Under the pieces are notes generated by a model. The model saw only the letters and a program-made list of their open reading frames with translations, was not told where the DNA came from and ran no database searches. A stretch of 64,000 nucleotides of DNA, taken from contig NZ_QPKJ02000001.1 of assembly GCF_003344625.1 (NCBI RefSeq), forward strand, positions 1,054,001 through 1,118,000, in the 5' to 3' direction. Below are positions 33,893 to 42,642 of this stretch, one piece after another; the stretch's first letter is position 1; each line of letters begins with the position of its first letter. Source of the DNA: Solirubrobacter deserti (GTDB lineage: Bacteria > Actinomycetota > Thermoleophilia > Solirubrobacterales > Solirubrobacteraceae). The translations under genes and the position numbers were made by a program.

Positions 33893-34882
33893 TCAGAGCT
33901 GTTGCGCCAGCTGTTCCCGCAGGAACGTGACCAACTCGGGGAAGTCGAGCTCGGTGGAGAAGCCGGCCGCGCGGCGATGCCCGCCGCCGCCGCCCGCCCG
34001 CGCGATCGCGGAGACGTCCACGCGATCGTCGGTCGCGCGCAGCGACACCTTGCGCGTCGCGCCGCCGCTGCCGAGCTGCTCGCGCACGAGGCCCGCCACC
34101 GCGGTGCCCTCCACGGAGCGCAGGTGATCGACGACGCCCTCGGAGAAGGACTCGTCCGCGCCCGCGTGCGCGTAGTCGTCGGCGGTGAGCTGGGTGACCG
34201 TCAGCAGGCCGTCGTCGAAGCGCTCGACGTTCGTCAGCCCGCGCGCCAGCAGGACCAGCTTGCCCTGCGGGACGCCCTCGTACAGGTGCCGGTAGATCTC
34301 GTGCGGCTGCAGGCCGTTCGCGATCAGCTCCGCCGCCATCTGGTGCGCGCGCGGCCCGGTGTTCTCGTACATGAAGCGGCCCGTGTCCGTGACCAGGCCG
34401 ACGTACAGCGCCTCAGCGATCGGCGGCGCCGTCGTGACGCCGAGCCCGTGCGCGAGGTCCCACACCATCTCGGCCGTGCACGAGGACTGCGGGTCCACAT
34501 GGTTGATCGCCCCGAAGCGCGTGTTGTCGTGATGGTGGTCGACGTTGATCACCAGGCGGGCGTTGGACTCACCCACGGGCGAGCGGTCGATGTTGCCGCA
34601 GTCCAGGAAGATCAGCACGCGGTCGGCGAGGTCGTCCGGTGGCTCGGTGACCAGGCCTTCGAGCTGGATGAAGCGGTACTCGTAGGGCAGCGGGAACTCC
34701 TCCGCCGGGAGGAAGGCGAGCGCCTCCTTGCCGAGCCCGGAGAGCACGCCCTGCATCGCCGCGAGCGAACCGACCGCGTCGCCGTCGGGGCGTTCGTGGG
34801 TGGTGAGGCAGAAGCGCTGGTGCGCGCGGATCGCCTGCAGCACCTCCTCCCGCGCAGGCAGCGACCCGTTCGATCCCCCCAT
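33893..34882 (-). CDS. nrnA: DHH/DHHA1 phosphoesterase, NrnA-like (oligoribonuclease / pAp phosphatase)
   Basis: This 329-residue DHH family protein has TTHERPDGDAVGS, LDCGNIDRS, the DHH motif in INVDHHHDN and the DHHA1 domain ending ARAGGGGGHRRAAGF. NrnA degrades nano-RNAs and dephosphorylates pAp. Its position between rbfA and truB is conserved in many Gram-positives. The ATG overlaps the rbfA stop by one base (TAATG). Confidence 0.92.
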   Translation of the reverse strand: MGGSNGSLPAREEVLQAIRAHQRFCLTTHERPDGDAVGSLAAMQGVLSGLGKEALAFLPAEEFPLPYEYRFIQLEGLVTEPPDDLADRVLIFLDCGNIDRSPVGESNARLVINVDHHHDNTRFGAINHVDPQSSCTAEMVWDLAHGLGVTTAPPIAEALYVGLVTDTGRFMYENTGPRAHQMAAELIANGLQPHEIYRHLYEGVPQGKLVLLARGLTNVERFDDGLLTVTQLTADDYAHAGADESFSEGVVDHLRSVEGTAVAGLVREQLGSGGATRKVSLRATDDRVDVSAIARAGGGGGHRRAAGFSTELDFPELVTFLREQLAQQL

Positions 34883-35226
34883 TACGACGGGTCTTCCTTG
34901 TCGAGCAGCTCTGTAATCCGCATTCCGCGCTCCGGCGTGTCGTCGTAGACGAACTGCAGCTGCGGCGTGTTCTTCATGCGCAGCTCGGCCCCGATCCGGC
35001 GTTGGAGGAACCCGTGCGCGCTGTCGAGCGCCTTCAGCGAGCGGCGGCGCTCGCCGGGGTTGCCGAGCACCGACACGTATACGCGCGCATGGCGCAGATC
35101 AGCGGATGTCTCGACTGACGTCACGGTGACGAATCCGACCCTGGGGTCCTTCAGCTCTGTGGTGATCGCGCCGGACAAGACCTCCCTCATGGCCTCGTTG
35201 ACCCGACGCATCCGATCGGACGTCAT
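34882..35226 (-). CDS. rbfA: 30S ribosome-binding factor RbfA
   Basis: RbfA assists late 30S maturation at 16S helix 1. The ATG at 35226, overlapping the DUF503 stop as ATGA, gives 114 residues. These include RMRRVNEAMREVLSGAI, KDPRVGFVTVTSVETSADL and LRHARVYVSVLG, with the KH-type core, and TPQLQFVYDDTPERGMRI at the end. The frame extending upstream to 35385 is DUF503 read in another frame. Confidence 0.95.
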   Translation of the reverse strand: MTSDRMRRVNEAMREVLSGAITTELKDPRVGFVTVTSVETSADLRHARVYVSVLGNPGERRRSLKALDSAHGFLQRRIGAELRMKNTPQLQFVYDDTPERGMRITELLDKEDPS

Positions 35227-35534
35227 CCTAGTGACTCCAGGTCTTCCCAGCTTGTAAGCCGATAGCTCACGCTGACCCCCTGCGGGAAACGGCTGTCCAG
35301 CGCCCGGCGAACGGTGTCCACGGTCTCCTCCGCGATGCCGGCGGAGCGCGCCGCGATGGCGACCGCGAGCGTCGAGCGCTGCCACGTGTCCTGATGGCCC
35401 ACCTCGGCCACGGACGTGTGCAGGCGCTCCCGCAGGAGCGCCTTGACACGGTTGAGCTCGGCTCGCTTGCCCTTCAGCGAGCCGGACTCCGGAAAGAACA
35501 GATCGACCTGCATGAGGACGACAAACGCGTCCAC
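35223..35534 (-). CDS. DUF503 domain protein
   Basis: With the GTG at 35534 the protein has 103 residues: MDAFVVLMQVDLFFPESGSL, KGKRAELNRVKALLRERLH, SVAEVGHQDTWQRSTLAVAI. This is the small ferredoxin-like DUF503 (YlxP) family, found between infB and rbfA in many bacteria and probably linked to ribosome assembly. It starts four bases after the infB stop and overlaps rbfA. Its biochemical role is not established. Confidence 0.9.
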   Translation of the reverse strand: MDAFVVLMQVDLFFPESGSLKGKRAELNRVKALLRERLHTSVAEVGHQDTWQRSTLAVAIAARSAGIAEETVDTVRRALDSRFPQGVSVSYRLTSWEDLESLG

Positions 35535-35538
35535 GACC

Positions 35539-37890
35539 CTATGACAGCGTGCGCTCCACCTGGCGCGTCTCGTAGACCTCCATCGTGTCGCCCGGCTGCA
35601 CGTTCTGGTAGCCGGCGAGCACGATGCCGCACTCGAAGCCCTGCAGGACCTCGCGCACGTCGTCGTTGAAGCGGCGCAGCGAGCCGATCTCGCCGTCATG
35701 GATGACCGCGCCGTCACGGATGAGGCGCACCTTCGCGCCGCGCGTGACCTTGCCGTCGGTGACCATGCAGCCGGCGATGATGCCGATCTTCGACGCGCGG
35801 AACGTCTCGCGCACCTCGATCTCGCCCACCACGTCCTCGACGGTCTCCGGCGCCAGCATGCCCTGCATGGCGTCGCGCAGCTCGTCGATCGCGCGGTAGA
35901 TGACCGAGTACGTGCGGATCTCGACGCCCTCGCGCTGGGCCAGGAGCGCCGCCTCGCCGACGGGCCGGACGTTGAAGCCGATGATGATCGCCTCCGACGC
36001 GGCCGCCAGGTTGACGTCGGACTCCGTGATGCCACCGACGCCGGAGGTCACGATCTGCACCAGGATCTCGTCCTGCGGCAGCTTGGCGATCTCGTCCTCG
36101 AACGCCTCCAGCGAGCCGGACACGTCGGCCTTGATGACCACCCCGAGCTCCTTGAGCCCGGCGCCGTGCTGCTCGAACAGCTTGGCCAGCGAGTACTTGA
36201 TGCCACCGCGACGCGCCTGCGCCTCCTGCTTGAGGCGATGCCCACGCTCGCCGGCGATCTGGCGGGCCTTGCGGTCGTTCTCGACGACGCGCACGAACTC
36301 GCCCGCCTCCGGGACGGTGTCGAAGCCGAGGATCTCGACCGGCTCGGCCGGCGTCGCGGTCTTCACGCGCTTGCCCGTGTAGTCGGACATCGCGCGCACG
36401 CGGCCCCAGTGGGCGCCCGCCACGATCGCGTCGCCGATCTTGAGCGTGCCGCGCTGCACCAGCACGGTGACGACCGCGCCACGGCCCGGATCGAGCTTGG
36501 ACTCGATCACGGTGCCCGAGGCTTCCGCGTCCGGGTTGGCGGTGAGCTCCTCGATCTCGGCGGTCAGCAGCAGGCCCTCGAGCAGATCGTCGAGACCCTG
36601 GTGCGTCTTGGCCGACACGTCCACGAACATCGTGTCCCCACCCCACTCCTCCGGCTGGAGGCCGAGCTGGGTCATCTCCGTGCGGACGCGGTCGGGCTGC
36701 GCGCCCTCCTTGTCGATCTTGTTGACCGCCACGACGATCGGCACGTCGGCCGCCTTCGCGTGATCGACGGCCTCGCGGGTCTGCGGGCGCACGCCGTCGT
36801 CGGCGGCGACCACGATCACGGCGATGTCGGTCGCCTCGGCACCGCGGGCACGCATGGCGGTGAACGCCTCGTGGCCCGGGGTGTCCAGGAACGTGATGAC
36901 CTTGTCGTTCTTGTGAACCTGGTAGGCGCCGATGTGCTGCGTGATGCCGCCGGCCTCGCCCGCGGCCACCTCGGTCTCGCGGATGGCGTCCAGCAGCGAC
37001 GTCTTGCCGTGGTCGACGTGACCCATGATCGTGATCACCGGCGGGCGCGGCTCGAGGTCCTCGTCCGCGTCCTCGTAGGTCGGGTCGGCGTTCACGTCCT
37101 CGGCCGCCGTGACGATCTCGATCTTCTTCTCGAACTCGTCGGCGAGCACCTGGATGGCGTCGTCGGACAGCGTCTGCGTGAGCGTCGCCATCTCGCCGAG
37201 ACCCATGAGCTTCTTGATCACTTCCGGCACCGCGACACCCAGGTACTCGGCGACGTCCTTGACCGTCGAGCCCGAGTTGATGCGGATGACGTCGGCCTTC
37301 AGCTCGCTCTTGTCCTGCGCGACGGGCTCCTCGTAGGTGCCACGCCGGCGCCGGCCACCGCGACGCCGCGGCGGGCGCTGCTGCGGACCGCCGCCGGGGC
37401 CGCCACCGGGACCGCCGCCCGGGCCGCCGGGGCCACCCGGACGGCGGGAGGCCTGCGAGTCGATGACGACGCGGCGAACGCCGCCCTGGCCCGGAGCACG
37501 CTCGCCCTGGAGGCTGGACCGCGTGGGCCGGCGCTGCTGGCCGTTGTCACGGCCTCCGCCACCACCCTGCCCGTCACGGGCGCCGGGCTTGGGCTTGGGC
37601 TTCGCCTTCGGCTTGGGCGGAGCGAGGTTCTCCGCGCGCGGGGCGCGGGCGGTGCCGTGGCCGAAGCCGGCCCGCGCCTGCATCGGCGTGGCAGCGGGCT
37701 TCTTGGCCGCGCCGTTGGAGGCGGCGGCCTTCGGCTTGGGCTTCCCCGTGAGCGCAGCGTCGGCGAGCTTCTCGTCCACGGCGGTCGCGGCAGCCTTGAC
37801 GTCGAGGCCGTAGCCCTGGAGGCGCTTCAGCACCTCAGGCACTGGCATCTGGTACTGCTTGGCTAGCTCGTGGACGCGCTTCTTGGCCAT
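35539..37890 (-). CDS. infB: translation initiation factor IF-2
   Basis: IF-2 is the GTPase that places fMet-tRNA on the 30S subunit. The 783-residue protein has an IF2_N domain at the start ([19 protein letters not shown]) and a Pro/Gly/Arg-rich linker at ~50-190. A second IF2_N domain ([19 protein letters not shown]) and the G domain ([25 protein letters not shown]) follow, with domains II-IV after. The start overlaps the ylxR 3' end by 28 bp, so the two genes share sequence in different frames. Confidence 0.96.
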   Translation of the reverse strand: MAKKRVHELAKQYQMPVPEVLKRLQGYGLDVKAAATAVDEKLADAALTGKPKPKAAASNGAAKKPAATPMQARAGFGHGTARAPRAENLAPPKPKAKPKPKPGARDGQGGGGGRDNGQQRRPTRSSLQGERAPGQGGVRRVVIDSQASRRPGGPGGPGGGPGGGPGGGPQQRPPRRRGGRRRRGTYEEPVAQDKSELKADVIRINSGSTVKDVAEYLGVAVPEVIKKLMGLGEMATLTQTLSDDAIQVLADEFEKKIEIVTAAEDVNADPTYEDADEDLEPRPPVITIMGHVDHGKTSLLDAIRETEVAAGEAGGITQHIGAYQVHKNDKVITFLDTPGHEAFTAMRARGAEATDIAVIVVAADDGVRPQTREAVDHAKAADVPIVVAVNKIDKEGAQPDRVRTEMTQLGLQPEEWGGDTMFVDVSAKTHQGLDDLLEGLLLTAEIEELTANPDAEASGTVIESKLDPGRGAVVTVLVQRGTLKIGDAIVAGAHWGRVRAMSDYTGKRVKTATPAEPVEILGFDTVPEAGEFVRVVENDRKARQIAGERGHRLKQEAQARRGGIKYSLAKLFEQHGAGLKELGVVIKADVSGSLEAFEDEIAKLPQDEILVQIVTSGVGGITESDVNLAAASEAIIIGFNVRPVGEAALLAQREGVEIRTYSVIYRAIDELRDAMQGMLAPETVEDVVGEIEVRETFRASKIGIIAGCMVTDGKVTRGAKVRLIRDGAVIHDGEIGSLRRFNDDVREVLQGFECGIVLAGYQNVQPGDTMEVYETRQVERTLS

Positions 37891-38255
37891 GTTTGGGTTA
37901 AGTCTACGGTTTCCTGTGAGAGGTTTACGGGCGCGCGGAACGCGCGGTGAAAGGCGCGACGAGCCGTCGCTGCCTCAAAGCAGTCGCGGTTGGGATGCAG
38001 CCAGGCGCCCCGACCGGGCAAGGACGCGCGAGGATCCGGCACCGCGCAACCGTCCACGTTAGCGAAGCGGGCGAGGTGCGCTCGTGGCGCGACCCGCCCG
38101 CAGCCAATGCAGCGGCGCTCTGGGCTATGCCCCGACGCGGTCGGTGTCCTTGTTGGAGAGCGCCTGGTGGGCGTCCAGACCGCAGTAGCGCGAGCCCGGA
38201 AGCGCGGCGTTCGGGCAGCGGCGACCGTTGCCGAGGATCGCGGCGCAGCGGCCAC
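37863..38255 (-). CDS. ylxR: YlxR (DUF448) family RNA-binding protein
   Basis: The supported core is about 85 residues: [36 protein letters not shown] and RAFHRAF, the YlxR/DUF448 fold usually found between nusA and infB. It ends inside infB, overlapping its first 28 bases. The start is a problem. The only canonical in-frame start is the GTG at 38255, deep inside nusA, which adds ~44 low-complexity residues. Between the nusA stop and the core there is no ATG, GTG or TTG. Either the long overlap is real or a rare start codon near 38120 is used. Confidence 0.75.
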   Translation of the reverse strand: MAAAPRSSATVAAARTPRFRARATAVWTPTRRSPTRTPTASGHSPERRCIGCGRVAPRAHLARFANVDGCAVPDPRASLPGRGAWLHPNRDCFEAATARRAFHRAFRAPVNLSQETVDLTQTWPRSASTS

Positions 38256-39396
38256 CGGTCTCCTCCTCCTCGGTCCCGGTGTCCTGCTCCTCGCGCGCGA
38301 ACTCGGTTTCGCTGCGGATGTCCACGCGCCAGCCGGTCAGGCGGGCGGCGAGGCGAGCGTTCTGGCCCTCGCGGCCGATCGCCAGGCTGAGCTGGTCGTC
38401 GGGCACGATGACCGTGGCCTGCTTGTTGGTGTCATCCACCAGCACCTCGCGCACACGCGCGGGGCTGAGGGCCTTCGCCACGAAGCGGGCCGGCTCGTCG
38501 TTGTAGGGGATGATGTCGATCTTCTCGCCGCGCAGCTCGGACACGACCATGCGCACGCGCGAGCCGCGCGGGCCCACGCAGGCGCCGACCGGGTCCACGC
38601 CGTCGGCGTGCGAGACGACGGCGATCTTGGAGCGGTAGCCGGGCTCGCGCGCGACGCCGGTGATCTCCACCAGGCCGTCGGCGATCTCGGGCACCTCGAG
38701 CTCGAACAGCTTCTTGATCAGCTCCGGGTCACGCCGGGAGACGATGATCGACGGGCCGCGGGTGGAGGACGAGACCTCCTTGATCACGGCCTTGATGCGC
38801 TGTGAATGGTCGTAGCGCTCGCCGTCGACCTGCTCGGACTTGGGCAGCAGCGCCTCCACGCGCTCGCGCAACTGCACGAGCGTGTAGCGGGAGTCGGACT
38901 GCTGGACGATGCCGGTGATCAGCTCGCCCACGCGGTCGCGGTACTCCTCGAACATCATGTCGCGCTCGGCCTCGCGGATGCGCTGCAGGATCACCTGCTT
39001 GGCGGTCTGCGCGGCGATCCGGCCGAAGTCGTGCGGCGTGACGTCGCGGATCTCGATCTGGTCCTCGAAGTCGCTCAGGCGCGCGGGATCGATGTCCGGG
39101 GCCTCTGGGATGATGACCTCGCCGGTCTCCGGGTCCACGCGGCGCTCGAGCGCGCCCGTCGCCTGCTCTTCGGCCTCGTCGAGCAGCTGGTCCTCGAGGT
39201 CCTCGGGCAGCAGGAACTCCTCGACGATGAAGTCGCCGGAGTCGCGGTCCATGCGCACGCGGGCGTAGCGGGCCGCGCCGGGCTGCTTCTTGTACGCGCT
39301 GAGCAGCGCGTCCTCGAGCGCGCCCATCAGCTTCTCCTCGGAGATGCCCTTCTCGCGCCCGAGAGTCTTTACGGCTTCGACGATCTCAGCGGACAT
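38125..39396 (-). CDS. nusA: transcription termination/antitermination protein NusA with C-terminal Cys/His extension
   Basis: This 423-residue NusA has an N-terminal RNA polymerase-binding domain, S1 ([20 protein letters not shown]), and KH1/KH2 ([37 protein letters not shown]). After an acidic linker (TEEEETGG) the protein ends with an extra module. Its residues Cys384, Cys394, Cys405 and His410 (in [13 protein letters not shown] and [10 protein letters not shown]) could bind zinc. Standard actinobacterial NusA ends after KH2 and an acidic tail. It is the second gene of the rimP operon. Confidence 0.95.
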   Translation of the reverse strand: MSAEIVEAVKTLGREKGISEEKLMGALEDALLSAYKKQPGAARYARVRMDRDSGDFIVEEFLLPEDLEDQLLDEAEEQATGALERRVDPETGEVIIPEAPDIDPARLSDFEDQIEIRDVTPHDFGRIAAQTAKQVILQRIREAERDMMFEEYRDRVGELITGIVQQSDSRYTLVQLRERVEALLPKSEQVDGERYDHSQRIKAVIKEVSSSTRGPSIIVSRRDPELIKKLFELEVPEIADGLVEITGVAREPGYRSKIAVVSHADGVDPVGACVGPRGSRVRMVVSELRGEKIDIIPYNDEPARFVAKALSPARVREVLVDDTNKQATVIVPDDQLSLAIGREGQNARLAARLTGWRVDIRSETEFAREEQDTGTEEEETGGRCAAILGNGRRCPNAALPGSRYCGLDAHQALSNKDTDRVGA

Positions 39397-39401
39397 AGGC
39401 C

Positions 39402-39815
39402 TCAGTCTCCCACGAGATTCGAACGGTGGATGTCGGCGTAGGCGATCGACACGACGCCGGTCGACGCGGCCACGGTGACCGCGAGATCGGTGGCGTTCAA
39501 CAGCTCGCCGGTGAATGACTTGTGGCCGTCCTTGGCCTCCCGCGTGCGGACCTTCGCCTTGCGGCCGACATAGCGGCGGAAGTGCTCGGGCTTGGTGAGC
39601 GGGCGCTGCGCGCCCGGGCTGGAGACCTCCAGCGCGTACTGCTCACGGATCTGCGGGAGCTGGTGCGTGACCCGCTCGCACAGGTCCAGCGTCACGCCCT
39701 GCGGGTGGTCGATGAAGAGGCGGACGAGGTCCCCGCGGACCTCGGCGAGCAGCACCTCGACCTCGGGCTCCGCCTCTGCCAGACGGGCCTCGATCTCGGC
39801 CTGGATATCGCTCAT
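39402..39815 (-). CDS. rimP: ribosome maturation factor RimP
   Basis: RimP is needed for 30S maturation. The 137-residue protein contains VLLAEVRGDLVRLFIDHPQG, CERVTHQLPQI, the signature YALEVSSPGAQRPL and KPEHFRRYVGRKAKV. The ATG at 39815 was chosen because GGGAGG lies five to six bases upstream; the GTG at 39821 would place that sequence too close. It heads the nusA-infB operon behind an attenuator-like leader. Confidence 0.94.
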   Translation of the reverse strand: MSDIQAEIEARLAEAEPEVEVLLAEVRGDLVRLFIDHPQGVTLDLCERVTHQLPQIREQYALEVSSPGAQRPLTKPEHFRRYVGRKAKVRTREAKDGHKSFTGELLNATDLAVTVAASTGVVSIAYADIHRSNLVGD

Positions 39816-39834
39816 TTCCACCTCCCTAGTGCAA

Positions 39835-39892
39835 TAAAAAAGCGGGCTCTTCGCCCGCTTCCCAAACGTGGCCTTGCGGCCGCGAAAAGCTT
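39835..39892 (-). promoter_or_regulatory. terminator with competing antiterminator upstream of rimP (putative attenuator)
   Basis: On the minus strand AAGCGGGC/GCCCGCTT (39860-39853 with 39847-39840) forms an 8-bp hairpin followed at once by TTTTTT, an intrinsic terminator. It lies only ~10 bases before the rimP Shine-Dalgarno. Upstream, GCTTTTCGC (39890-39882) can pair with GCGAAGAGC (39854-39846), which would destroy the terminator. Between the arms a GGCC-GCAA-GGCC hairpin with a GNRA loop can form. A possible -10 (TAACCT, near 39905-39900) would start a ~75-base leader. It may instead simply terminate the TPR gene. Confidence 0.5.
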
Positions 39893-39971
39893 GTGGATTC
39901 AGGTTAGCAGCGGGATCCCATTTGAGGTCGGATGATCGGGGTGGGGCGGAGGGGATGTCCCCACTTCAAAT

Positions 39972-40331
39972 TCAGGCGGCCTTGCGCGCGCGGTCGCGGT
40001 AGATCGCGTAGTCGCGGCGGCGGGGGTTCATGTTCGCCGCCAGCGTCAGCGGTTTGCGGGCTTCGCGGTGGCGTCCGAGCTGCATCAGGCTGCGGCCGAG
40101 GCAGAACAGGGCGTAGTCGTTCGTGGGTGCGCGCTCGACGACGGCCTCGAATTCCACCCGGGCCGGCTCGTAGTTGCCGCTGCGGTAGTACGCCCGGCCG
40201 AGCGCCTCGCGGATCGAGGTCTTCTCGGGGTCCAGGTCAGCGGCCTTGGACAGCGGGATCACGGCCTGGTGGAAGTGCCCGTCCTCCAGCAGCGCCATCC
40301 CCCGCTGATAGAGGTCATAGACATCGTCCAT
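39972..40331 (-). CDS. small tetratricopeptide-repeat protein
   Basis: The ATG at 40331 gives 119 residues beginning MDDVYDLYQRGMALLEDGHF. About three TPR units follow (AVIPLSKAADLDPEKTSIRE, ALGRAYYRSGNYEPARVEFE, CLGRSLMQLGRHREARKPL) and a basic C-terminus (NPRRRDYAIYRDRARKAA). TPRs mediate protein-protein contacts. It is followed by the terminator-like leader of rimP and lies 40 bp below the transglutaminase gene, probably in the same transcript. The partner is unknown. Confidence 0.85.
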   Translation of the reverse strand: MDDVYDLYQRGMALLEDGHFHQAVIPLSKAADLDPEKTSIREALGRAYYRSGNYEPARVEFEAVVERAPTNDYALFCLGRSLMQLGRHREARKPLTLAANMNPRRRDYAIYRDRARKAA

Positions 40332-40371
40332 CCCTCGGATTGTAGGCCCGCGGGCGGCGTGTCCACCCCCT

Positions 40372-42642
40372 CTAACGCGGGGGCAACGCCCACCAGGCGC
40401 GCAGGCGGCCGACCAGGCCTCCCCCGCGTCCGAGCTCGGACCGCAGGCCGCGTCGCTGGGCACGCGTCGGCCGTGCCGGCTCGTCCCGGTAGCGGCTCTC
40501 GCGCAGCGCCCGCACGTACCCCGCGGCCGCCGGCGTGTGCTGGGCGAAGCGCAGCTCGAGCGCGTGCAGCGTGGTGCCCGGCGCGGGCTGGCGACGGGTC
40601 CGCTTGAGCGCCCGCTCGAGCTCGGACAGCGCGGGCGGCGCGCCGGCGCGCCGGCGACGGACGAGCAGGACGATCCCGCCCGCGAGCGCGAGCAGCAGGA
40701 GTGCGCCGGCCGGGTAGTGCCACCACGGACGCGACTCGGCCGCGACCGGGATGCCGCCGCCGCGCTCGGCGAGCGGGTCCGCGGGCGTGATCGGCATCGA
40801 GCTGCTCGGCGAGCCGGAGGCGCTGGCCGCGTCTGCGGGCTGGCTGCGGGCGGGGCTCGCGGCCGGCGTGGGGTCGAACGTGACCCAGCCGTAGCCCGGG
40901 TAGTAGGCCTCGACCCACGAGTGCGCGTCGAAGTCGCGGACCACGTACTCGCCCGTCTTGGTGTCGGTCGCGCCCGTGCTGAAGCCGGTGACCACGCGCG
41001 CGGGGATGCCGGCCATCCGCAGCAGCAGCGCCATCGCACCCGAGTACTGCTGGCAGTAGCCCTGGCGCGCTTCGAACAGGAAGCCCTCGAGCGTGCGCGC
41101 CTCGGGCGGCGGCGTCTCGCTGTAGGTGAAGCGGTCCGTGTCGCCCAGGTAGGAGAGGACGCGCTGGACGTACTCCTCCGGCGTCTCGGCGCCGTCGGCG
41201 AGCTCGCGCGCGAGCGCGTAGGAGCGCTCGAGCCCGGCGCGGCGGATCAGGCCGGGCGCGTCGCCGAACGTGCCGTTGCGGGTGAAGATCTGCGCCGGGT
41301 CGTCGCCGAAGAACGGGAACTGCAGGAAGTCACGCGGCGCGCCGGTGAGGTTCGGGTCGGTGGCGAGGATCGACGCGTACTCGCGCAGGGACTCGTCGTA
41401 CTCGGTCGTCGCCCGGCGGCGCTGGTTCTCGGTCGGCCGCGGCGTGTAGACGACCGCCGTGTAGGCGTCGCCGCGGCGCAGCGTGCGCGGCGAGCGGTAG
41501 AGGCCGTCGAGCGTCGGCAGGTCGTTCAGGCGCGGGATCTGGACGTCACGCGCGACGCCGGCGAGGATGAACTGATCCGTCCGCAGGTTGCGGATCGACA
41601 CCTTGATCTCCTGCGTGTACCGGCGCACGAGCCGCGGGTCGTCCTCGGGGATGTCCGGCGTCGCGGAGCCCAGGCGGCTGCGCACCCACTTCTCGCCGTC
41701 GAAGAAGTCCAGGTTCTCGGCCTTCCAGTACGCGGGCTGGCGCGCGCTGACCCGCAGCAGCTCGCGGCCGTCGCGCGGCCAGTTGAGCCCGTCGTAGTTG
41801 TGGGTCCACGTGAACGTCGTCGACTTGGAGGTCGACGTCTCCGCCGCCCACGTCTCGTAGTCGAACCACGGCTGATCGCGGTTGAGCGCGGGCGCCGCCG
41901 CGAACGCGACCACCGTCGCCGCCAGCGCGAGCGTGGCCGCCGCGACCGTGTCCGTCCGGCGCAGTGTCTCGAGCCGCAGGAACGCGACCATCAGCAACGT
42001 GAAGGCGGCGCCGCGCCAGAACTCGTGCTCCATCACCAGCGCCACCACCGGCACCACGTACAGGGTCATCAGCGCGAGCAGCGCGAGCGCCGGGAAGCCG
42101 AGCTTGCTGCGGCGCGGCCAGAACGCCAGCACGGCGGCGAGCGCGACCAGCGCCGAGCCGCCGAGCGGGATCGCCGTGCGCACCCACTCGTCCAGCCCGC
42201 GGTACGGCACACGGACGCCCGGGAGATCCTCGACCGCGCGTGAGATCCCGCCGGCCAGCTCGGTCCAGCCCGTCGGCAGGACGAGCTCGTCCGCGACCCG
42301 GCCCGCGACCAGCATCAGCGCGGCGATCGGGACGAGCGCGCCCAGGGCGGCGAGCGTGCGTGCACGCGCGGCGCCCAGACGCCCCGCGGCGAGCATCGCG
42401 CCCGCGGCGGCGAGCCCCACGAGCACCACCAGCCACGCCCGCCCGGGCTCGGCCGGCTCGAGCAGCTGCATCCAGTGCAAGGCGCCCCACAGCGCCAGTG
42501 CCGCGAAGCCGATCAGCCGCGCCGCCGCGCGCGGGACGAGCGGCCGGCCCGCGTCGCCGCGCCGGGGCGGCGCGGGCGTGGTGATCGGCTTGGCCGTGAC
42601 CGTCCCGTCGTCGCCCCGCGCAGGTGCGACGGTGGTGCTCAC
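40372..42642 (-). CDS. membrane transglutaminase-like protein (DUF3488/TgpA family)
   Basis: The GTG at 42642 overlaps the DUF58 stop (GTGA) and gives 756 residues. About six N-terminal TM helices are followed by a large extracytoplasmic transglutaminase-like domain. The catalytic triad candidates are Cys in GYCQQYSGAMALLLRMAGI, His in DAHSWVEAYYPGYGW and Asp in VTFDPTP. A further TM (YPAGALLLLALAGGIVLLV) and a cytoplasmic helical tail end the protein. This is the TgpA layout, commonly encoded with MoxR and DUF58 proteins as here. The module is linked to cell-envelope stress or chaperone-like assembly; the substrate is unknown. Confidence 0.9.
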   Translation of the reverse strand: MSTTVAPARGDDGTVTAKPITTPAPPRRGDAGRPLVPRAAARLIGFAALALWGALHWMQLLEPAEPGRAWLVVLVGLAAAGAMLAAGRLGAARARTLAALGALVPIAALMLVAGRVADELVLPTGWTELAGGISRAVEDLPGVRVPYRGLDEWVRTAIPLGGSALVALAAVLAFWPRRSKLGFPALALLALMTLYVVPVVALVMEHEFWRGAAFTLLMVAFLRLETLRRTDTVAAATLALAATVVAFAAAPALNRDQPWFDYETWAAETSTSKSTTFTWTHNYDGLNWPRDGRELLRVSARQPAYWKAENLDFFDGEKWVRSRLGSATPDIPEDDPRLVRRYTQEIKVSIRNLRTDQFILAGVARDVQIPRLNDLPTLDGLYRSPRTLRRGDAYTAVVYTPRPTENQRRRATTEYDESLREYASILATDPNLTGAPRDFLQFPFFGDDPAQIFTRNGTFGDAPGLIRRAGLERSYALARELADGAETPEEYVQRVLSYLGDTDRFTYSETPPPEARTLEGFLFEARQGYCQQYSGAMALLLRMAGIPARVVTGFSTGATDTKTGEYVVRDFDAHSWVEAYYPGYGWVTFDPTPAASPARSQPADAASASGSPSSSMPITPADPLAERGGGIPVAAESRPWWHYPAGALLLLALAGGIVLLVRRRRAGAPPALSELERALKRTRRQPAPGTTLHALELRFAQHTPAAAGYVRALRESRYRDEPARPTRAQRRGLRSELGRGGGLVGRLRAWWALPPR

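Noticed and set aside
35698..37866. 722-codon plus-strand frame opposite infB
   Set aside because: It is antisense shadow of infB, with LRVD-rich repeats and no recognisable domain or ribosome-binding site.
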